Source: Pseudomonas sp. AOB-7
Lineage (GTDB): Bacteria; Pseudomonadota; Gammaproteobacteria; Pseudomonadales; Pseudomonadaceae
Length of the DNA stretch: 64,000 nt
Assembly: GCF_003696305.1 (NCBI RefSeq)
Contig: NZ_RFFK01000012.1
Span: 62,001-126,000 of the forward strand
Direction: 5' to 3'
Shown here one piece after another: positions 30,946 through 40,653 of the stretch. The translations under genes were made by a program, and so were the position numbers. The notes beneath the pieces are model-generated. The model did not search any database and was not told the DNA's origin. It worked only from the letters and a program-made list of their open reading frames with translations. Each line of letters opens with the position of its first letter. Position 1 is the first letter of the stretch.

Positions 30946-32100
30946 ATGAGCGCCGAAACCACTGCCGGCTTCAAACCGAAGAAATCGGTCGCCCTGAGCG
31001 GCACCGCCGCCGGCAACACCGCCCTGTGCACCGTCGGCCGCACCGGCAACGACCTGCACTACCGCGGCTATGACGTGCTCGACTTCGCCAACCGCTGCGA
31101 GTTCGAGGAAATCGCTCACCTGCTGGTGCATGGCAAGCTGCCCAATGTCGCCGAATTGGCCGGCTACAAGGCCAAGCTCAAGGCCCTGCGTGGCCTGCCG
31201 GCCGGCGTCAAGGCCGCCCTGGAAACCCTGCCGCCATCCGCCCACCCGATGGACGTGATGCGCACCGCGGTGTCCGTGCTCGGCTGCCTGCAGCCGGAGA
31301 AGGACGACCACAACCACCCGGGCGCGCGCGATATCGCCGACAAGCTGATGGCGTCCCTCGGGTCCGCATTGCTGTACTGGTACCACTACAGCCACAACGG
31401 CAAGCGCATCGAGGTGGAAACCGACGACGACTCCATCGGCGGCCACTTCCTCCACCTGCTGCACGGCGAAAAGCCTCGTGATTCCTGGGTGCGCGCCATG
31501 CACACCTCGCTCAACCTGTACGCCGAGCACGAATTCAACGCCTCGACCTTCACCTCGCGGGTGATCGCCGGCACCGGCTCCGACATGTTCAGCTGCATCG
31601 CCGGCGCCATCGGCGCGCTGCGCGGGCCCAAGCACGGCGGCGCCAACGAGGTGGCCTTCGAGATCCAGAAGCGCTACGACAATCCGATTGATGCCGAGGC
31701 CGATATCCGCGCCCGCGTCGAGCGCAAGGAAGTGGTGATCGGCTTCGGTCACCCGGTCTACACCGTCAGCGACCCGCGCAACAAGGTGATCAAGGAAGTG
31801 GCCCGCGAGCTGTCGGTGGAGCAGGGCAACACCAAGATGTTCGACATCGCCGAGCGCCTGGAAAGCGTGATGTGGGAAATCAAGAAGATGTTCCCCAACC
31901 TCGACTGGTTCAGCGCCGTGAGCTACCACATGATGGGCGTGCCCACCGCCATGTTCACTCCGCTGTTCGTCATCGCCCGCACCGCCGGCTGGTCCGCGCA
32001 CGTCATCGAGCAGCGCATCGACGGCAAGATCATCCGCCCGAGCGCCAACTACACAGGCCCCGAAGACCTGAAGTTCGTGCCGCTCAAGGAGCGCAAGTGA
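30946..32100 (+). CDS. prpC: 2-methylcitrate synthase
   Basis: 384 aa citrate-synthase fold. Condenses propionyl-CoA with oxaloacetate. Family segments include YRGYDVLDFANRCEFEEIAH, GPKHGGANEVAFE (His), GFGHPVYTVSDPRN (His) and a downstream catalytic Asp in the PNLDWFSAVSYHMMGVPT region. The WFSAVSYHMMG sequence is typical of PrpC rather than GltA. It is joined to acnD by a one-base overlap (TGATG), so the two are translationally coupled. Confidence 0.97.
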   Translation: MSAETTAGFKPKKSVALSGTAAGNTALCTVGRTGNDLHYRGYDVLDFANRCEFEEIAHLLVHGKLPNVAELAGYKAKLKALRGLPAGVKAALETLPPSAHPMDVMRTAVSVLGCLQPEKDDHNHPGARDIADKLMASLGSALLYWYHYSHNGKRIEVETDDDSIGGHFLHLLHGEKPRDSWVRAMHTSLNLYAEHEFNASTFTSRVIAGTGSDMFSCIAGAIGALRGPKHGGANEVAFEIQKRYDNPIDAEADIRARVERKEVVIGFGHPVYTVSDPRNKVIKEVARELSVEQGNTKMFDIAERLESVMWEIKKMFPNLDWFSAVSYHMMGVPTAMFTPLFVIARTAGWSAHVIEQRIDGKIIRPSANYTGPEDLKFVPLKERK

Positions 32101-34709
32101 TGAACACTCAATACCGTAAAAGCCTGCCCGGCACCGCGCTGGATTACTTCGACGCTCGCGAGGCGGTCGAGGCGATTCAGGCCGGCGCCTGGGACAAGCT
32201 CCCCTACACCTCGCGCGTGCTCGCCGAGCAGCTGGTACGCCGCTGCGATCCGCAGGAACTGACCGCCGCGCTGGAGCAGTTGGTCCATCGCAAGCGCGAC
32301 CTGGATTTCCCCTGGTACCCGGCGCGGGTGGTCTGCCACGACATCCTCGGCCAGACCGCGCTGGTCGACCTGGCCGGCCTGCGCGACGCCATCGCCGAGC
32401 AGGGTGGCGATCCGTCCAAGGTCAACCCGGTGGTGCCGACCCAGTTGATCGTCGACCATTCGCTGGCCGTCGAGGCGCCGGGCTTCGACCCGGATGCCTT
32501 CGAGAAGAACCGCGCCATCGAGGACCGGCGCAACGAGGACCGCTTCCACTTTATCGACTGGACCAAGACCGCGTTCAAGAACGTCGACGTGATCCCGGCC
32601 GGCAACGGCATCATGCACCAGATTAACCTGGAGAAGATGAGCCCGGTGATCCAGGCGCGCGGCGGCGTGGCCTTCCCCGACACCTGCGTCGGCACCGACT
32701 CGCACACCCCGCACGTCGACGCCCTGGGCGTGATCGCCATCGGCGTCGGCGGCCTGGAGGCCGAGACGGTGATGCTCGGCCATCCGTCGATGATGCGTCT
32801 GCCCGACATCGTCGGCGTCGAGCTGACCGGCAAGCGCCAGCCCGGCATCACCGCCACCGACATCGTCCTGGCCATCACCGAGTTCCTGCGCAAGGAGCGC
32901 GTGGTGGGTGCCTGGGTCGAGTTCTTCGGCGAGGGCGCCGACAGCCTGACCATCGGCGACCGCGCCACCATCTCCAACATGTGCCCGGAATACGGCGCCA
33001 CCGCCTCGATGTTCTATATCGACGGCCAGACCATCGACTACCTCAAGCTCACCGGTCGCGAGCCGGAGCAGGTGGCACTGGTGGAGAACTACGCCAAGAC
33101 CCTCGGCCTGTGGAGCGATGCGCTGAAGACCGCCGAGTACGAGCGTGTGCTGCGCTTCGACCTGGGCAGCGTGGTGCGCAACATGGCTGGCCCGAGCAAC
33201 CCGCATCGCCGCCTGCCCACTTCGGCGCTGGCCGAGCGCGGCATTGCCGACGAGACCAAGCTGCAAGCCGGCAAGGGCGAAGAGGCCCAGGGCCTGATGC
33301 CTGACGGCGCGGTGATCATCGCCGCCATCACCAGCTGCACCAACACCTCCAATCCGCGCAACGTCATCGCCGCCGGTCTGGTGGCGAAGAAGGCCAACGC
33401 CCTGGGCCTGGTGCGCAAGCCCTGGGTCAAGACTTCATTCGCACCGGGTTCGAAAGTCGCCAAGCTGTACCTGGAGGAGGCCGGCCTGCTGCCGGAACTG
33501 GAGAAACTCGGTTTCGGCATCGTCGCCTACGCCTGCACCACCTGCAACGGCATGTCCGGCGCGCTGGAACCAAAGATCCAGAAGGAAATCATCGACCGCG
33601 ACCTGTACGCCACCGCCGTGCTCTCGGGTAACCGCAACTTCGACGGCCGTATCCACCCCTACGCCAAGCAGGCCTTCCTCGCCTCACCGCCGCTGGTGGT
33701 GGCCTATGCGATCGCCGGTACCGTGCGCTTCGATATCGAGCAGGATGCGCTGGGCACCGATGCCCAGGGTAATCCCATCACCCTCAAGGACCTGTGGCCG
33801 AGCGACGAGGAGATCGACGCCATAGTCGCGGCGAGCGTGAAGCCCGAGCAGTTCAAGCAGATCTATATCCCGATGTTCGACCTCGGGACGGTGAAGGAAG
33901 CCGACAGCCCGCTGTACGACTGGCGGCCGATGTCCACCTATATCCGCCGCCCGCCTTACTGGGAAGGTGCGCTGGCTGGCGAGCGCACGCTCAAGGGCAT
34001 GCGTCCGCTGGCGATCCTGCCGGACAACATCACCACCGACCATCTGTCGCCGTCCAACGCCATCCTGGCGGACTCGGCGGCCGGCGAGTACCTGGCGAAG
34101 ATGGGCCTGCCGGAGGAGGACTTCAACTCCTACGCCACCCACCGCGGTGATCACCTGACCGCGCAGCGCGCCACCTTCGCCAACCCGCAGCTGGTCAACG
34201 AAATGGCCGTGGTCGATGGGCAGGTGAAGAAGGGCTCGCTGGCCCGCGTCGAGCCGGAAGGCAAGGTGATGCGCATGTGGGAGGCCATCGAAACCTACAT
34301 GAACCGCAAGCAGAACCTGATCATCGTCGCCGGCGCCGACTACGGCCAGGGTTCGTCCCGCGACTGGGCGGCCAAGGGCGTGCGCCTGGCCGGTGTGGAA
34401 GTGATCGTGGCCGAAGGCTTCGAGCGCATCCACCGCACCAACCTGGTGGGCATGGGCGTGCTGCCGGTGGAGTTCAAGCCGGGCACCACCCGCCTGACCC
34501 TGGGCCTGGATGGCACCGAGACCTACGACATCGAGGGCGAGATTTCGCCGCGCTGCGACCTGACCCTGGTGGTCAATCGCCGCAACGGCGAGGTGGTCAA
34601 GGTGCCGGTGACCTGCCGCCTGGACACCGCTGCCGACGTCAGCGTGTACAAGGCCGGTGGCGTGCTGCAGCGCTTCGCCAAGGACTTCCTCGAAGGCGCG
34701 GTCGCCTGA
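32100..34709 (+). CDS. acnD: Fe/S-dependent 2-methylcitrate dehydratase AcnD
   Basis: 869 aa aconitase-family enzyme. Dehydrates 2-methylcitrate to 2-methyl-cis-aconitate (the trans isomer needing PrpF is also reported), using a [4Fe-4S] cluster. The ligands lie in AITSCTNTSNPRN and YACTTCNGMSG. The swivel domain has GADYGQGSSRDWAAKG and FERIHRTNLVGMGVLP. It opens MNTQYRKSLPGTALDYFDAR, the AcnD signature, rather than an AcnA N-terminus. A long in-frame extension upstream lies inside prpC and is rejected. The gene is followed by a palindromic element before prpF. Confidence 0.96.
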   Translation: MNTQYRKSLPGTALDYFDAREAVEAIQAGAWDKLPYTSRVLAEQLVRRCDPQELTAALEQLVHRKRDLDFPWYPARVVCHDILGQTALVDLAGLRDAIAEQGGDPSKVNPVVPTQLIVDHSLAVEAPGFDPDAFEKNRAIEDRRNEDRFHFIDWTKTAFKNVDVIPAGNGIMHQINLEKMSPVIQARGGVAFPDTCVGTDSHTPHVDALGVIAIGVGGLEAETVMLGHPSMMRLPDIVGVELTGKRQPGITATDIVLAITEFLRKERVVGAWVEFFGEGADSLTIGDRATISNMCPEYGATASMFYIDGQTIDYLKLTGREPEQVALVENYAKTLGLWSDALKTAEYERVLRFDLGSVVRNMAGPSNPHRRLPTSALAERGIADETKLQAGKGEEAQGLMPDGAVIIAAITSCTNTSNPRNVIAAGLVAKKANALGLVRKPWVKTSFAPGSKVAKLYLEEAGLLPELEKLGFGIVAYACTTCNGMSGALEPKIQKEIIDRDLYATAVLSGNRNFDGRIHPYAKQAFLASPPLVVAYAIAGTVRFDIEQDALGTDAQGNPITLKDLWPSDEEIDAIVAASVKPEQFKQIYIPMFDLGTVKEADSPLYDWRPMSTYIRRPPYWEGALAGERTLKGMRPLAILPDNITTDHLSPSNAILADSAAGEYLAKMGLPEEDFNSYATHRGDHLTAQRATFANPQLVNEMAVVDGQVKKGSLARVEPEGKVMRMWEAIETYMNRKQNLIIVAGADYGQGSSRDWAAKGVRLAGVEVIVAEGFERIHRTNLVGMGVLPVEFKPGTTRLTLGLDGTETYDIEGEISPRCDLTLVVNRRNGEVVKVPVTCRLDTAADVSVYKAGGVLQRFAKDFLEGAVA

Positions 34710-34713
34710 TTTC

Positions 34714-34786
34714 GTAGGGTGGATGGCGCTTTTTCCATCCACCGTGGCTGGTTCCACGGTGGATCGGTGAGGCGTGATCCACCCTG
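34714..34786. repeat. GTAGGGTGGAT palindromic element between acnD and prpF
   Basis: A 73-bp structured insertion-like element. The outer arms AGGGTGGAT (34716-34724) and ATCCACCCT (34777-34785) pair. Inside are two further perfect hairpins, GGTGGATGG/CCATCCACC (34718-34726 with 34735-34743) and CACCGTGG/CCACGGTG (34740-34747 with 34754-34761). It lies within an operon and could fold into a three-way RNA structure. The end sequence resembles two other elements in the window. Confidence 0.7.
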
Positions 34787-34818
34787 GGATTCATTTATCT
34801 TCCAGCCAGGACTCACCT

Positions 34819-36006
34819 ATGGCTCATCAACCCCAGATCAAGATTCCTGCCACCTATATCCGTGGCGGTACCAGCAAGGGCGTGTTCTTCCGCCTGCAGG
34901 ATCTGCCCGAGCGCTGCCAGGTGCCGGGCGCGGCGCGCGATGCGCTGTTCATGCGCGTGATCGGCAGCCCCGACCCGTACAGCGCGCATATCGACGGCAT
35001 GGGCGGCGCGACCTCGAGCACCTCCAAGTGCGTGATCCTGTCGAAAAGCAGCCAGCCCGAACACGACGTCGACTACCTCTACGGCCAGGTTTCCATCGAC
35101 AAGGCCTTCGTCGACTGGAGCGGCAACTGCGGCAACCTGTCCACCGCGGCCGGTGCCTTTGCCATCCATGCCGGCCTGGTCGATCCGGCGCGGATTCCCG
35201 ACAACGGCACCTGTGTGGTGCGTATCTGGCAGGCCAATATCCACAAGACCATCATCGCCCACGTGCCGATCACTAACGGTCAGGTGCAGGAAACCGGCGA
35301 CTTCGAGCTGGACGGGGTGACCTTCCCCGCGGCGGAGATCGTGCTGGAGTTCCTCGACCCGTCCGATGATGGCGAGGAGGGCGCCTCGATGTTCCCCACC
35401 GGCAATCTGGTCGATGACCTCGAAGTGCCTGGCGTCGGTACCTTCAAGGCGACCATGATCACCGCCGGCATCCCGACCGTGTTCGTCAATGCCGAGGACA
35501 TCGGCTACCAGGGCACCGAACTGCGCGAGGCCATCAACGGCGATCCGGCGCAACTGGCGCGTTTCGAGCAAATCCGCGTGGCCGGCGCGCTGCGCATGGG
35601 CCTGATCAAGACGGCGGAAGAAGCGGCTACCCGCCAGCACACGCCGAAGATCGCCTTCGTTTCCCCGCCGAAGAGTTACAAGGCCTCCAGTGGCAAGCAG
35701 ATAGAGGCTGGCGAGGTCGATCTGCTGGTGCGTGCGCTGTCCATGGGCAAGCTGCACCACGCCATGATGGGCACCTGCGCAGTGGCCATCGGCACGGCCG
35801 CGGCGATTCCCGGCACCCTGGTCAACCTGGCGGCCGGCGGCGGCGAGCGCGAGGCGGTGCGGTTCGGCCATCCGTCCGGCACCCTGCGCGTCGGCGCCCA
35901 GGCGAAGCGGGTCGACGACCAATGGACGGTGACCAAGGCCATCATGAGTCGCAGTGCGCGCATCCTGATGGAAGGCTGGGTACGGGTGCCGGGCGACAGT
36001 TTCTGA
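34819..36006 (+). CDS. prpF: 2-methylaconitate cis-trans isomerase PrpF
   Basis: 395 aa, diaminopimelate-epimerase-like fold. Isomerises 2-methyl-trans-aconitate to the cis form made usable by aconitase, and works with AcnD. It starts KIPATYIRGGTSKGVFFRLQ and contains IDGMGGATSSTSKCVILS, SGNCGNLSTAAGAFAIH and MGKLHHAMMGTCAVAIG. ATG 34819 has AGGA upstream. It ends the operon at a terminator, and no prpD follows, unlike many pseudomonads; AcnD plus PrpF replaces PrpD. Confidence 0.96.
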   Translation: MAHQPQIKIPATYIRGGTSKGVFFRLQDLPERCQVPGAARDALFMRVIGSPDPYSAHIDGMGGATSSTSKCVILSKSSQPEHDVDYLYGQVSIDKAFVDWSGNCGNLSTAAGAFAIHAGLVDPARIPDNGTCVVRIWQANIHKTIIAHVPITNGQVQETGDFELDGVTFPAAEIVLEFLDPSDDGEEGASMFPTGNLVDDLEVPGVGTFKATMITAGIPTVFVNAEDIGYQGTELREAINGDPAQLARFEQIRVAGALRMGLIKTAEEAATRQHTPKIAFVSPPKSYKASSGKQIEAGEVDLLVRALSMGKLHHAMMGTCAVAIGTAAAIPGTLVNLAAGGGEREAVRFGHPSGTLRVGAQAKRVDDQWTVTKAIMSRSARILMEGWVRVPGDSF

Positions 36007-36020
36007 TGGCGAAAACTGGA

Positions 36021-36048
36021 AAAGGCTCGAAATTGCGAGCCTTTTTCT
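36021..36048. terminator. Terminator after prpF, shared with convergent ppsR
   Basis: AAAGGCTCG (36021-36029) pairs with CGAGCCTTT (36036-36044), followed by T-rich sequence; A-rich sequence precedes it on the other strand. Confidence 0.85.
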
Positions 36049-36072
36049 TTTTGAAACAGCTGGTTATGGCGA

Positions 36073-36891
36073 TTACTTGAGCCGGCGCTCAACACCTTTC
36101 TCCACCAGGATCTTGGCCGAGATTTCCTCCACCGAGAAATGCGTGGAGTTGATATAGGCGATGTTCTCGCGGCGGAACAGGTTCTCCACCTCGCGCACCT
36201 CGAACTCGCACTGGGCGAAGCTGGCGTAGCGGCTGTTGGGCTTGCGCTCGTGGCGGATGGCGGTGAGCCGGTCGGGGTCGATGGTCAGGCCGAACAGCTT
36301 GTTCTTGTACGGCTTTAGCGCGGCCGGCAGTTGCAGGCGCTCCATGTCGTCCTCGGTCAGCGGGTAGTTGGCGGCGCGAATGCCGTACTGCATGGCCATA
36401 TAAAGGCAGGTGGGGGTCTTGCCGCAGCGCGATACGCCGACCAGGATCAGGTCGGCCTTGTCGTAGTAGTGGGTGCGTGCGCCGTCGTCGTTGTCCAGGG
36501 CGAAGTTCACCGCCTCGATGCGCTCCATGTAGTTGGAGTTCTGCCCGATGGAGTGGGACTTGCCCACCGAGTAGGAGGAGTGCGAGGTCAGTTCCTGCTC
36601 CAGCGGCGCGAGGAAGGTGGAGAAGATGTCGATCATGAATCCGTTGGCGGTGGCCAGTACGTCGCGGATGTCCTGGTTGACGATGGTGTCGAAGATGATC
36701 GGGCGTGCGCCGTCCCTTTCGGCAGCCAGATCGATTTGTTGTACCATGGCGCGCGCTTTATCGACGCTGTCGATATAGGGACGCGTCAGTTTGGTGAATT
36801 GAATATTCTCGAACTGCGCGAGCAGGCTCTGGCCCAGGGTTTCGGCGGTGATGCCGGTGCCATCGGAGATAAAGAAAGCGGTTCGTTTCAT
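36073..36891 (-). CDS. ppsR: PEP synthase regulatory protein, bifunctional kinase/pyrophosphorylase
   Basis: 272 aa DUF299 protein. ADP-dependently phosphorylates, and Pi-dependently dephosphorylates, a threonine of PEP synthase to switch it off and on. It contains the N-terminal RTAFFISDGTGITAETLG and the P-loop LILVGVSRCGKTPT, followed by SMYLA-like CLYMAMQYGIRAANYPL. ATG 36891 was chosen over an in-frame TTG three codons earlier. It is divergent from ppsA, its target, with about 180 bp between. This strongly supports function. Confidence 0.95.
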   Translation of the reverse strand: MKRTAFFISDGTGITAETLGQSLLAQFENIQFTKLTRPYIDSVDKARAMVQQIDLAAERDGARPIIFDTIVNQDIRDVLATANGFMIDIFSTFLAPLEQELTSHSSYSVGKSHSIGQNSNYMERIEAVNFALDNDDGARTHYYDKADLILVGVSRCGKTPTCLYMAMQYGIRAANYPLTEDDMERLQLPAALKPYKNKLFGLTIDPDRLTAIRHERKPNSRYASFAQCEFEVREVENLFRRENIAYINSTHFSVEEISAKILVEKGVERRLK

Positions 36892-37073
36892 TTGCGCCAA
36901 AGGCCTTAAGCTGAGTTCGATTCTTGGCTATCATAGGCCGCGTTTTTCGCCGGCCCCACCGGGTTCGGCATTGTTACTTATACAAGGGCCAGGCCACAAT
37001 CTCGCGATCTTGAGTTCGCCGGACCTTCCAGAGCCCCCTGAGCTTTTCCAACACCGTTAGTGGAGAGATCACC

Positions 37074-39446
37074 TTGGTAGAGTACGTAGTTTCCCTCGAT
37101 AAGCTCGGCAATCACGATGTTGAGCATGTGGGGGGCAAGAACGCATCCCTCGGCGAGATGATCAGCAACCTGGCTGGTGCCGGTGTCTCGGTTCCCGGCG
37201 GTTTCGCCACTACGGCTCAGGCCTACCGCGACTTTCTCGAGCAGAGCGGCCTGAACGCGCAGATCCACGCGGCCCTCGATGCCCTCGACGTGGACGACGT
37301 CAACGCCCTGGCCAAGACCGGTGCGCAGATTCGCCAGTGGGTGATGGACGCCGAGTTCCCGGCCGAACTGGACAAGCAGATCCGTGATGCCTTCGCCACC
37401 ATGAGCGCCGGCAACGACAACATGGCGGTGGCCGTGCGTTCCTCCGCCACCGCCGAAGACCTGCCGGACGCCTCCTTCGCCGGCCAGCAGGAGACCTTCC
37501 TCAACATCCGCGGCGTGGACAACGTGATCCGCGCGGCCAAGGAAGTCTTCGCCTCCCTGTTCAACGACCGCGCCATCGCCTACCGCGTGCACCAGGGCTT
37601 CGACCACAAGCTGGTCGCCCTGTCCGCCGGCGTACAGCGCATGGTGCGCTCGGAAACCGGCACGGCCGGTGTGATGTTCACCCTCGACACCGAATCCGGC
37701 TTCCGTGACGTGGTCTTTATCACCGGCGCTTACGGCCTGGGCGAGACCGTGGTGCAAGGCGCGGTCAACCCCGACGAGTTCTACGTGCACAAGCCGACCC
37801 TGGAAGCCGGCCGCCCGGCGATTCTGCGTCGCAACCTGGGCAGCAAGGCGATCAAGATGGTCTACGGCGACGAGGCCAAGGCCGGTCGCTCGGTCAAGAC
37901 CGTGGAAGTCGACCGCGCCGAGCGCGCGCGTTTCTGCATCAGCGACGCCGAGGTCAGCGAGCTGGCCAAGCAGGCGCTGATCATCGAGAAGCACTACGGC
38001 CGGCCGATGGACATCGAGTGGGCCAAGGACGGCGACGACGGCAAGCTGTACATCGTCCAGGCCCGCCCTGAGACCGTGAAGAGCCGCGCCAGCGCCACCG
38101 TGATGGAGCGCTACCTGCTGAAAGAGAAGGGCACCGTACTGGTGGAAGGCCGCGCCATCGGCCAGCGCATCGGCGCCGGCAAGGTGCGGGTGATCCACGA
38201 CGTCTCCGAGATGGACAAGGTGCAGCCGGGCGACGTGCTGGTCTCCGACATGACCGACCCGGATTGGGAGCCGGTGATGAAGCGCGCCAGCGCCATCGTC
38301 ACCAACCGCGGCGGGCGTACCTGCCACGCGGCGATCATCGCCCGCGAGCTGGGCATTCCGGCCGTGGTCGGTTGCGGCAACGCCACCCAGGTGCTGAAAG
38401 ACGGCCAGGGCGTCACCGTCTCCTGCGCCGAGGGCGACACCGGCTTCATCTTCGAAGGCGAGCTGGGCTTCGACATTCGCAAGAACTCGGTCGACGCCAT
38501 GCCCGAGCTGCCGTTCAAGATCATGATGAACGTCGGCAACCCGGACCGCGCCTTCGACTTCGCCCAGCTGCCCAACGAAGGCGTGGGCCTGGCCCGTCTG
38601 GAATTCATCATCAACCGCATGATCGGCGTGCACCCCAAGGCGCTGCTGAACTTCGCCGGTCTGCCGGCCGAGATCAAGGACAGCGTCGAGAAGCGCATCG
38701 CCGGTTACGGCGATCCGGTGGACTTCTACGTCGAGAAGCTGGTCGAGGGCATCAGTACCCTGGCCGCAGCCTTCTGGCCGAAGAAGGTCATCGTGCGGCT
38801 GTCGGACTTCAAGTCCAACGAATACGCCAACCTGATCGGCGGCAAGCTCTACGAGCCGGAAGAAGAAAACCCGATGCTCGGCTTCCGCGGCGCCTCGCGC
38901 TACATCAGCGAGTCCTTCCGCGACTGCTTCGAGCTGGAATGCCGCGCGCTGAAGAAGGTGCGCGGCGAGATGGGTCTGACCAACGTCGAGATCATGGTGC
39001 CCTTCGTGCGCACCCTGGGCGAGGCCTCGCAAGTGGTCGAGCTGCTGGCCAGCAACGGCCTGGCCCGCGGTCAGGACGGCCTGAAGGTGATCATGATGTG
39101 CGAGCTGCCGTCCAACGCCATCCTGGCCGAGGAGTTCCTCGAGTTCTTCGACGGCTTCTCCATCGGTTCCAACGACCTGACCCAGCTGACCCTGGGCCTG
39201 GACCGCGACTCTGGCATCGTCGCCCACCTGTTCGACGAGCGTAACCCGGCGGTGAAGAAACTGCTGGCCAACGCCATCGCCGCCTGCAACAAGGCCGGCA
39301 AGTACATCGGCATCTGCGGCCAGGGTCCCTCGGACCACCCGGACCTGGCCAAGTGGCTGATGGAGCAGGGCATCGAGAGCGTCTCGCTGAACCCGGACTC
39401 GGTGCTCGACACCTGGTTCTTCCTCGCCGAGACTCAACCCGCCTGA
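37074..39446 (+). CDS. ppsA: Phosphoenolpyruvate synthase
   Basis: 790 aa. Makes PEP from pyruvate and ATP, with AMP and Pi as products, for gluconeogenesis, so it fits beside a propionate pathway that ends in pyruvate. Domains in order: N-terminal ATP-grasp (VRSSATAEDLPDASFAGQQE), swivelling phosphohistidine domain (GGRTCHAAIIARELGIPAVV, catalytic His and regulatory Thr), and C-terminal PEP/pyruvate TIM barrel (SIGSNDLTQLTLGLDRDSG, GICGQGPSD). Translation starts at TTG 37074, eight bases after GGAGAG. The divergent ppsR controls it. Confidence 0.97.
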   Translation: MVEYVVSLDKLGNHDVEHVGGKNASLGEMISNLAGAGVSVPGGFATTAQAYRDFLEQSGLNAQIHAALDALDVDDVNALAKTGAQIRQWVMDAEFPAELDKQIRDAFATMSAGNDNMAVAVRSSATAEDLPDASFAGQQETFLNIRGVDNVIRAAKEVFASLFNDRAIAYRVHQGFDHKLVALSAGVQRMVRSETGTAGVMFTLDTESGFRDVVFITGAYGLGETVVQGAVNPDEFYVHKPTLEAGRPAILRRNLGSKAIKMVYGDEAKAGRSVKTVEVDRAERARFCISDAEVSELAKQALIIEKHYGRPMDIEWAKDGDDGKLYIVQARPETVKSRASATVMERYLLKEKGTVLVEGRAIGQRIGAGKVRVIHDVSEMDKVQPGDVLVSDMTDPDWEPVMKRASAIVTNRGGRTCHAAIIARELGIPAVVGCGNATQVLKDGQGVTVSCAEGDTGFIFEGELGFDIRKNSVDAMPELPFKIMMNVGNPDRAFDFAQLPNEGVGLARLEFIINRMIGVHPKALLNFAGLPAEIKDSVEKRIAGYGDPVDFYVEKLVEGISTLAAAFWPKKVIVRLSDFKSNEYANLIGGKLYEPEEENPMLGFRGASRYISESFRDCFELECRALKKVRGEMGLTNVEIMVPFVRTLGEASQVVELLASNGLARGQDGLKVIMMCELPSNAILAEEFLEFFDGFSIGSNDLTQLTLGLDRDSGIVAHLFDERNPAVKKLLANAIAACNKAGKYIGICGQGPSDHPDLAKWLMEQGIESVSLNPDSVLDTWFFLAETQPA

Positions 39447-39465
39447 GGCCGTGCCTGACGGCGAC

Positions 39466-39494
39466 AAAGGGCGGGTCGATCCCGCCCTTTTTTG
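39466..39494 (+). terminator. Intrinsic terminator of ppsA
   Basis: AAAGGGCGGG (39466-39475) pairs with CCCGCCCTTT (39481-39490), followed by TTTTG. Confidence 0.9.
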
Positions 39495-39573
39495 TGTACC
39501 GCCGTCTCGCAAGCCGCTGTGAAACGATCTCTCCCGGCAATATTTCGTGTAAGCGCTTCCGGTCGTCCGATCC

Positions 39574-40563
39574 ATGCAAAGCAGCAGTGAGCTTTTCCCC
39601 GTCGCCCTGATCAGCGCCGAATTGCGCGGCGATCTCAGCGAGGACGTCTACCTTGTCAAACCCAACAACAGCCCGGACTCCAGCGTCGAGCTGGCCCTGA
39701 CCCGTCTCGGCCTGGCCGGCGCCGAAGATGCGCGCGGGGTGCCGGTGGTGCTGCTGCACGGCAGCTTTTCCAACCGGCGTTTCTGGTACTCGCCCAGGGG
39801 CGTCGGCCTGGGCGCCTACCTGGCGCGTGCCGGCTTCGATGTGTGGATCGCCGAGATGCGCGGCCACGGCCTGTCGCCACGCAACGAGGGCTACCGCCAC
39901 AACAGCGTGGCGCAGTACGTGCGCCACGACCTGCCGGCCATCGCCGCCTTCATCGCCGAGCAGAACGGGCGGGTCGCCCACTGGATAGGTCATTCCCTGG
40001 GGGGCATCACCCTGGCCGCGGCGCTCGGCGGCGGCTACCTGGACGCCCGGCAGGTGCGCTCGGCGGCGCTGTTCGGCAGCCAGATCAGCCGCGTCCACTG
40101 GCCGCTCAAGCTGCCGCCGGTGGAGTGGAGCGGGCGTCTGCTGCTCAAGGGCCTGCCCTGTATTTCCGGGCGGCGGATGAAGCAGGGGCCGGAGGACGAA
40201 CCCATCGGCATCGCCCTGGAGAGCCTGCGCTGGCACGGCCTGTTCGGCCGCTTCGGCGACCGCGAGCAGGATTGGTGGGCCGGCCTGGCCGGCGTCGAGG
40301 TGCCGCTGCTGGCGGTGGCGGCCGCCGGCGACCGCCAGGATCCGCCCTGGGCCTGCCGCAAGCTGCTGCAACAGTGCGCGGCGGCGCCGCAGCAGTTTCT
40401 CCTGCTGAGCAAGCAGGGCGGGTTCTCCAGCGACTACGGGCATGTCGAGATGCTGGTCAGCAAGGAGGCGCAGCGCGAGGTCTGGCCGCTGGCCGAGTAC
40501 TGGCTGAACCACCTGCAGCTGCCGGCGGGTTTCGCCGAGCAGCCCTCTGCTACGGGGGCTTGA
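39574..40563 (+). CDS. Alpha/beta-hydrolase (lipase/esterase-like)
   Basis: 329 aa cytoplasmic alpha/beta-hydrolase with no signal peptide. VPVVLLHGSFSNRRFW is the oxyanion region and HWIGHSLGGITLAAAL the nucleophile elbow (Ser in GHSLGG). The late YGHVEMLVS supplies the His, and DRQDPPW probably the Asp. Substrate unknown. From memory the PAO1 counterpart lies between ppsA and rraA, so the location is conserved. Eighty-nine bases separate it from the Rieske gene. Confidence 0.82.
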   Translation: MQSSSELFPVALISAELRGDLSEDVYLVKPNNSPDSSVELALTRLGLAGAEDARGVPVVLLHGSFSNRRFWYSPRGVGLGAYLARAGFDVWIAEMRGHGLSPRNEGYRHNSVAQYVRHDLPAIAAFIAEQNGRVAHWIGHSLGGITLAAALGGGYLDARQVRSAALFGSQISRVHWPLKLPPVEWSGRLLLKGLPCISGRRMKQGPEDEPIGIALESLRWHGLFGRFGDREQDWWAGLAGVEVPLLAVAAAGDRQDPPWACRKLLQQCAAAPQQFLLLSKQGGFSSDYGHVEMLVSKEAQREVWPLAEYWLNHLQLPAGFAEQPSATGA

Positions 40564-40653
40564 GGCGGCGCAGGCGTTCCTTCGCCGCGCGCATGCCGTT
40601 AAGATGTGACGCGATAAAGGCTTGCGGTCATTTCAGGAGCCGCCGGAGGGGGC

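Noticed and set aside
31872..32099. 76-codon N-terminal extension of acnD
   Set aside because: Falls entirely inside prpC in another frame; ATG 32100 gives the normal AcnD N-terminus.
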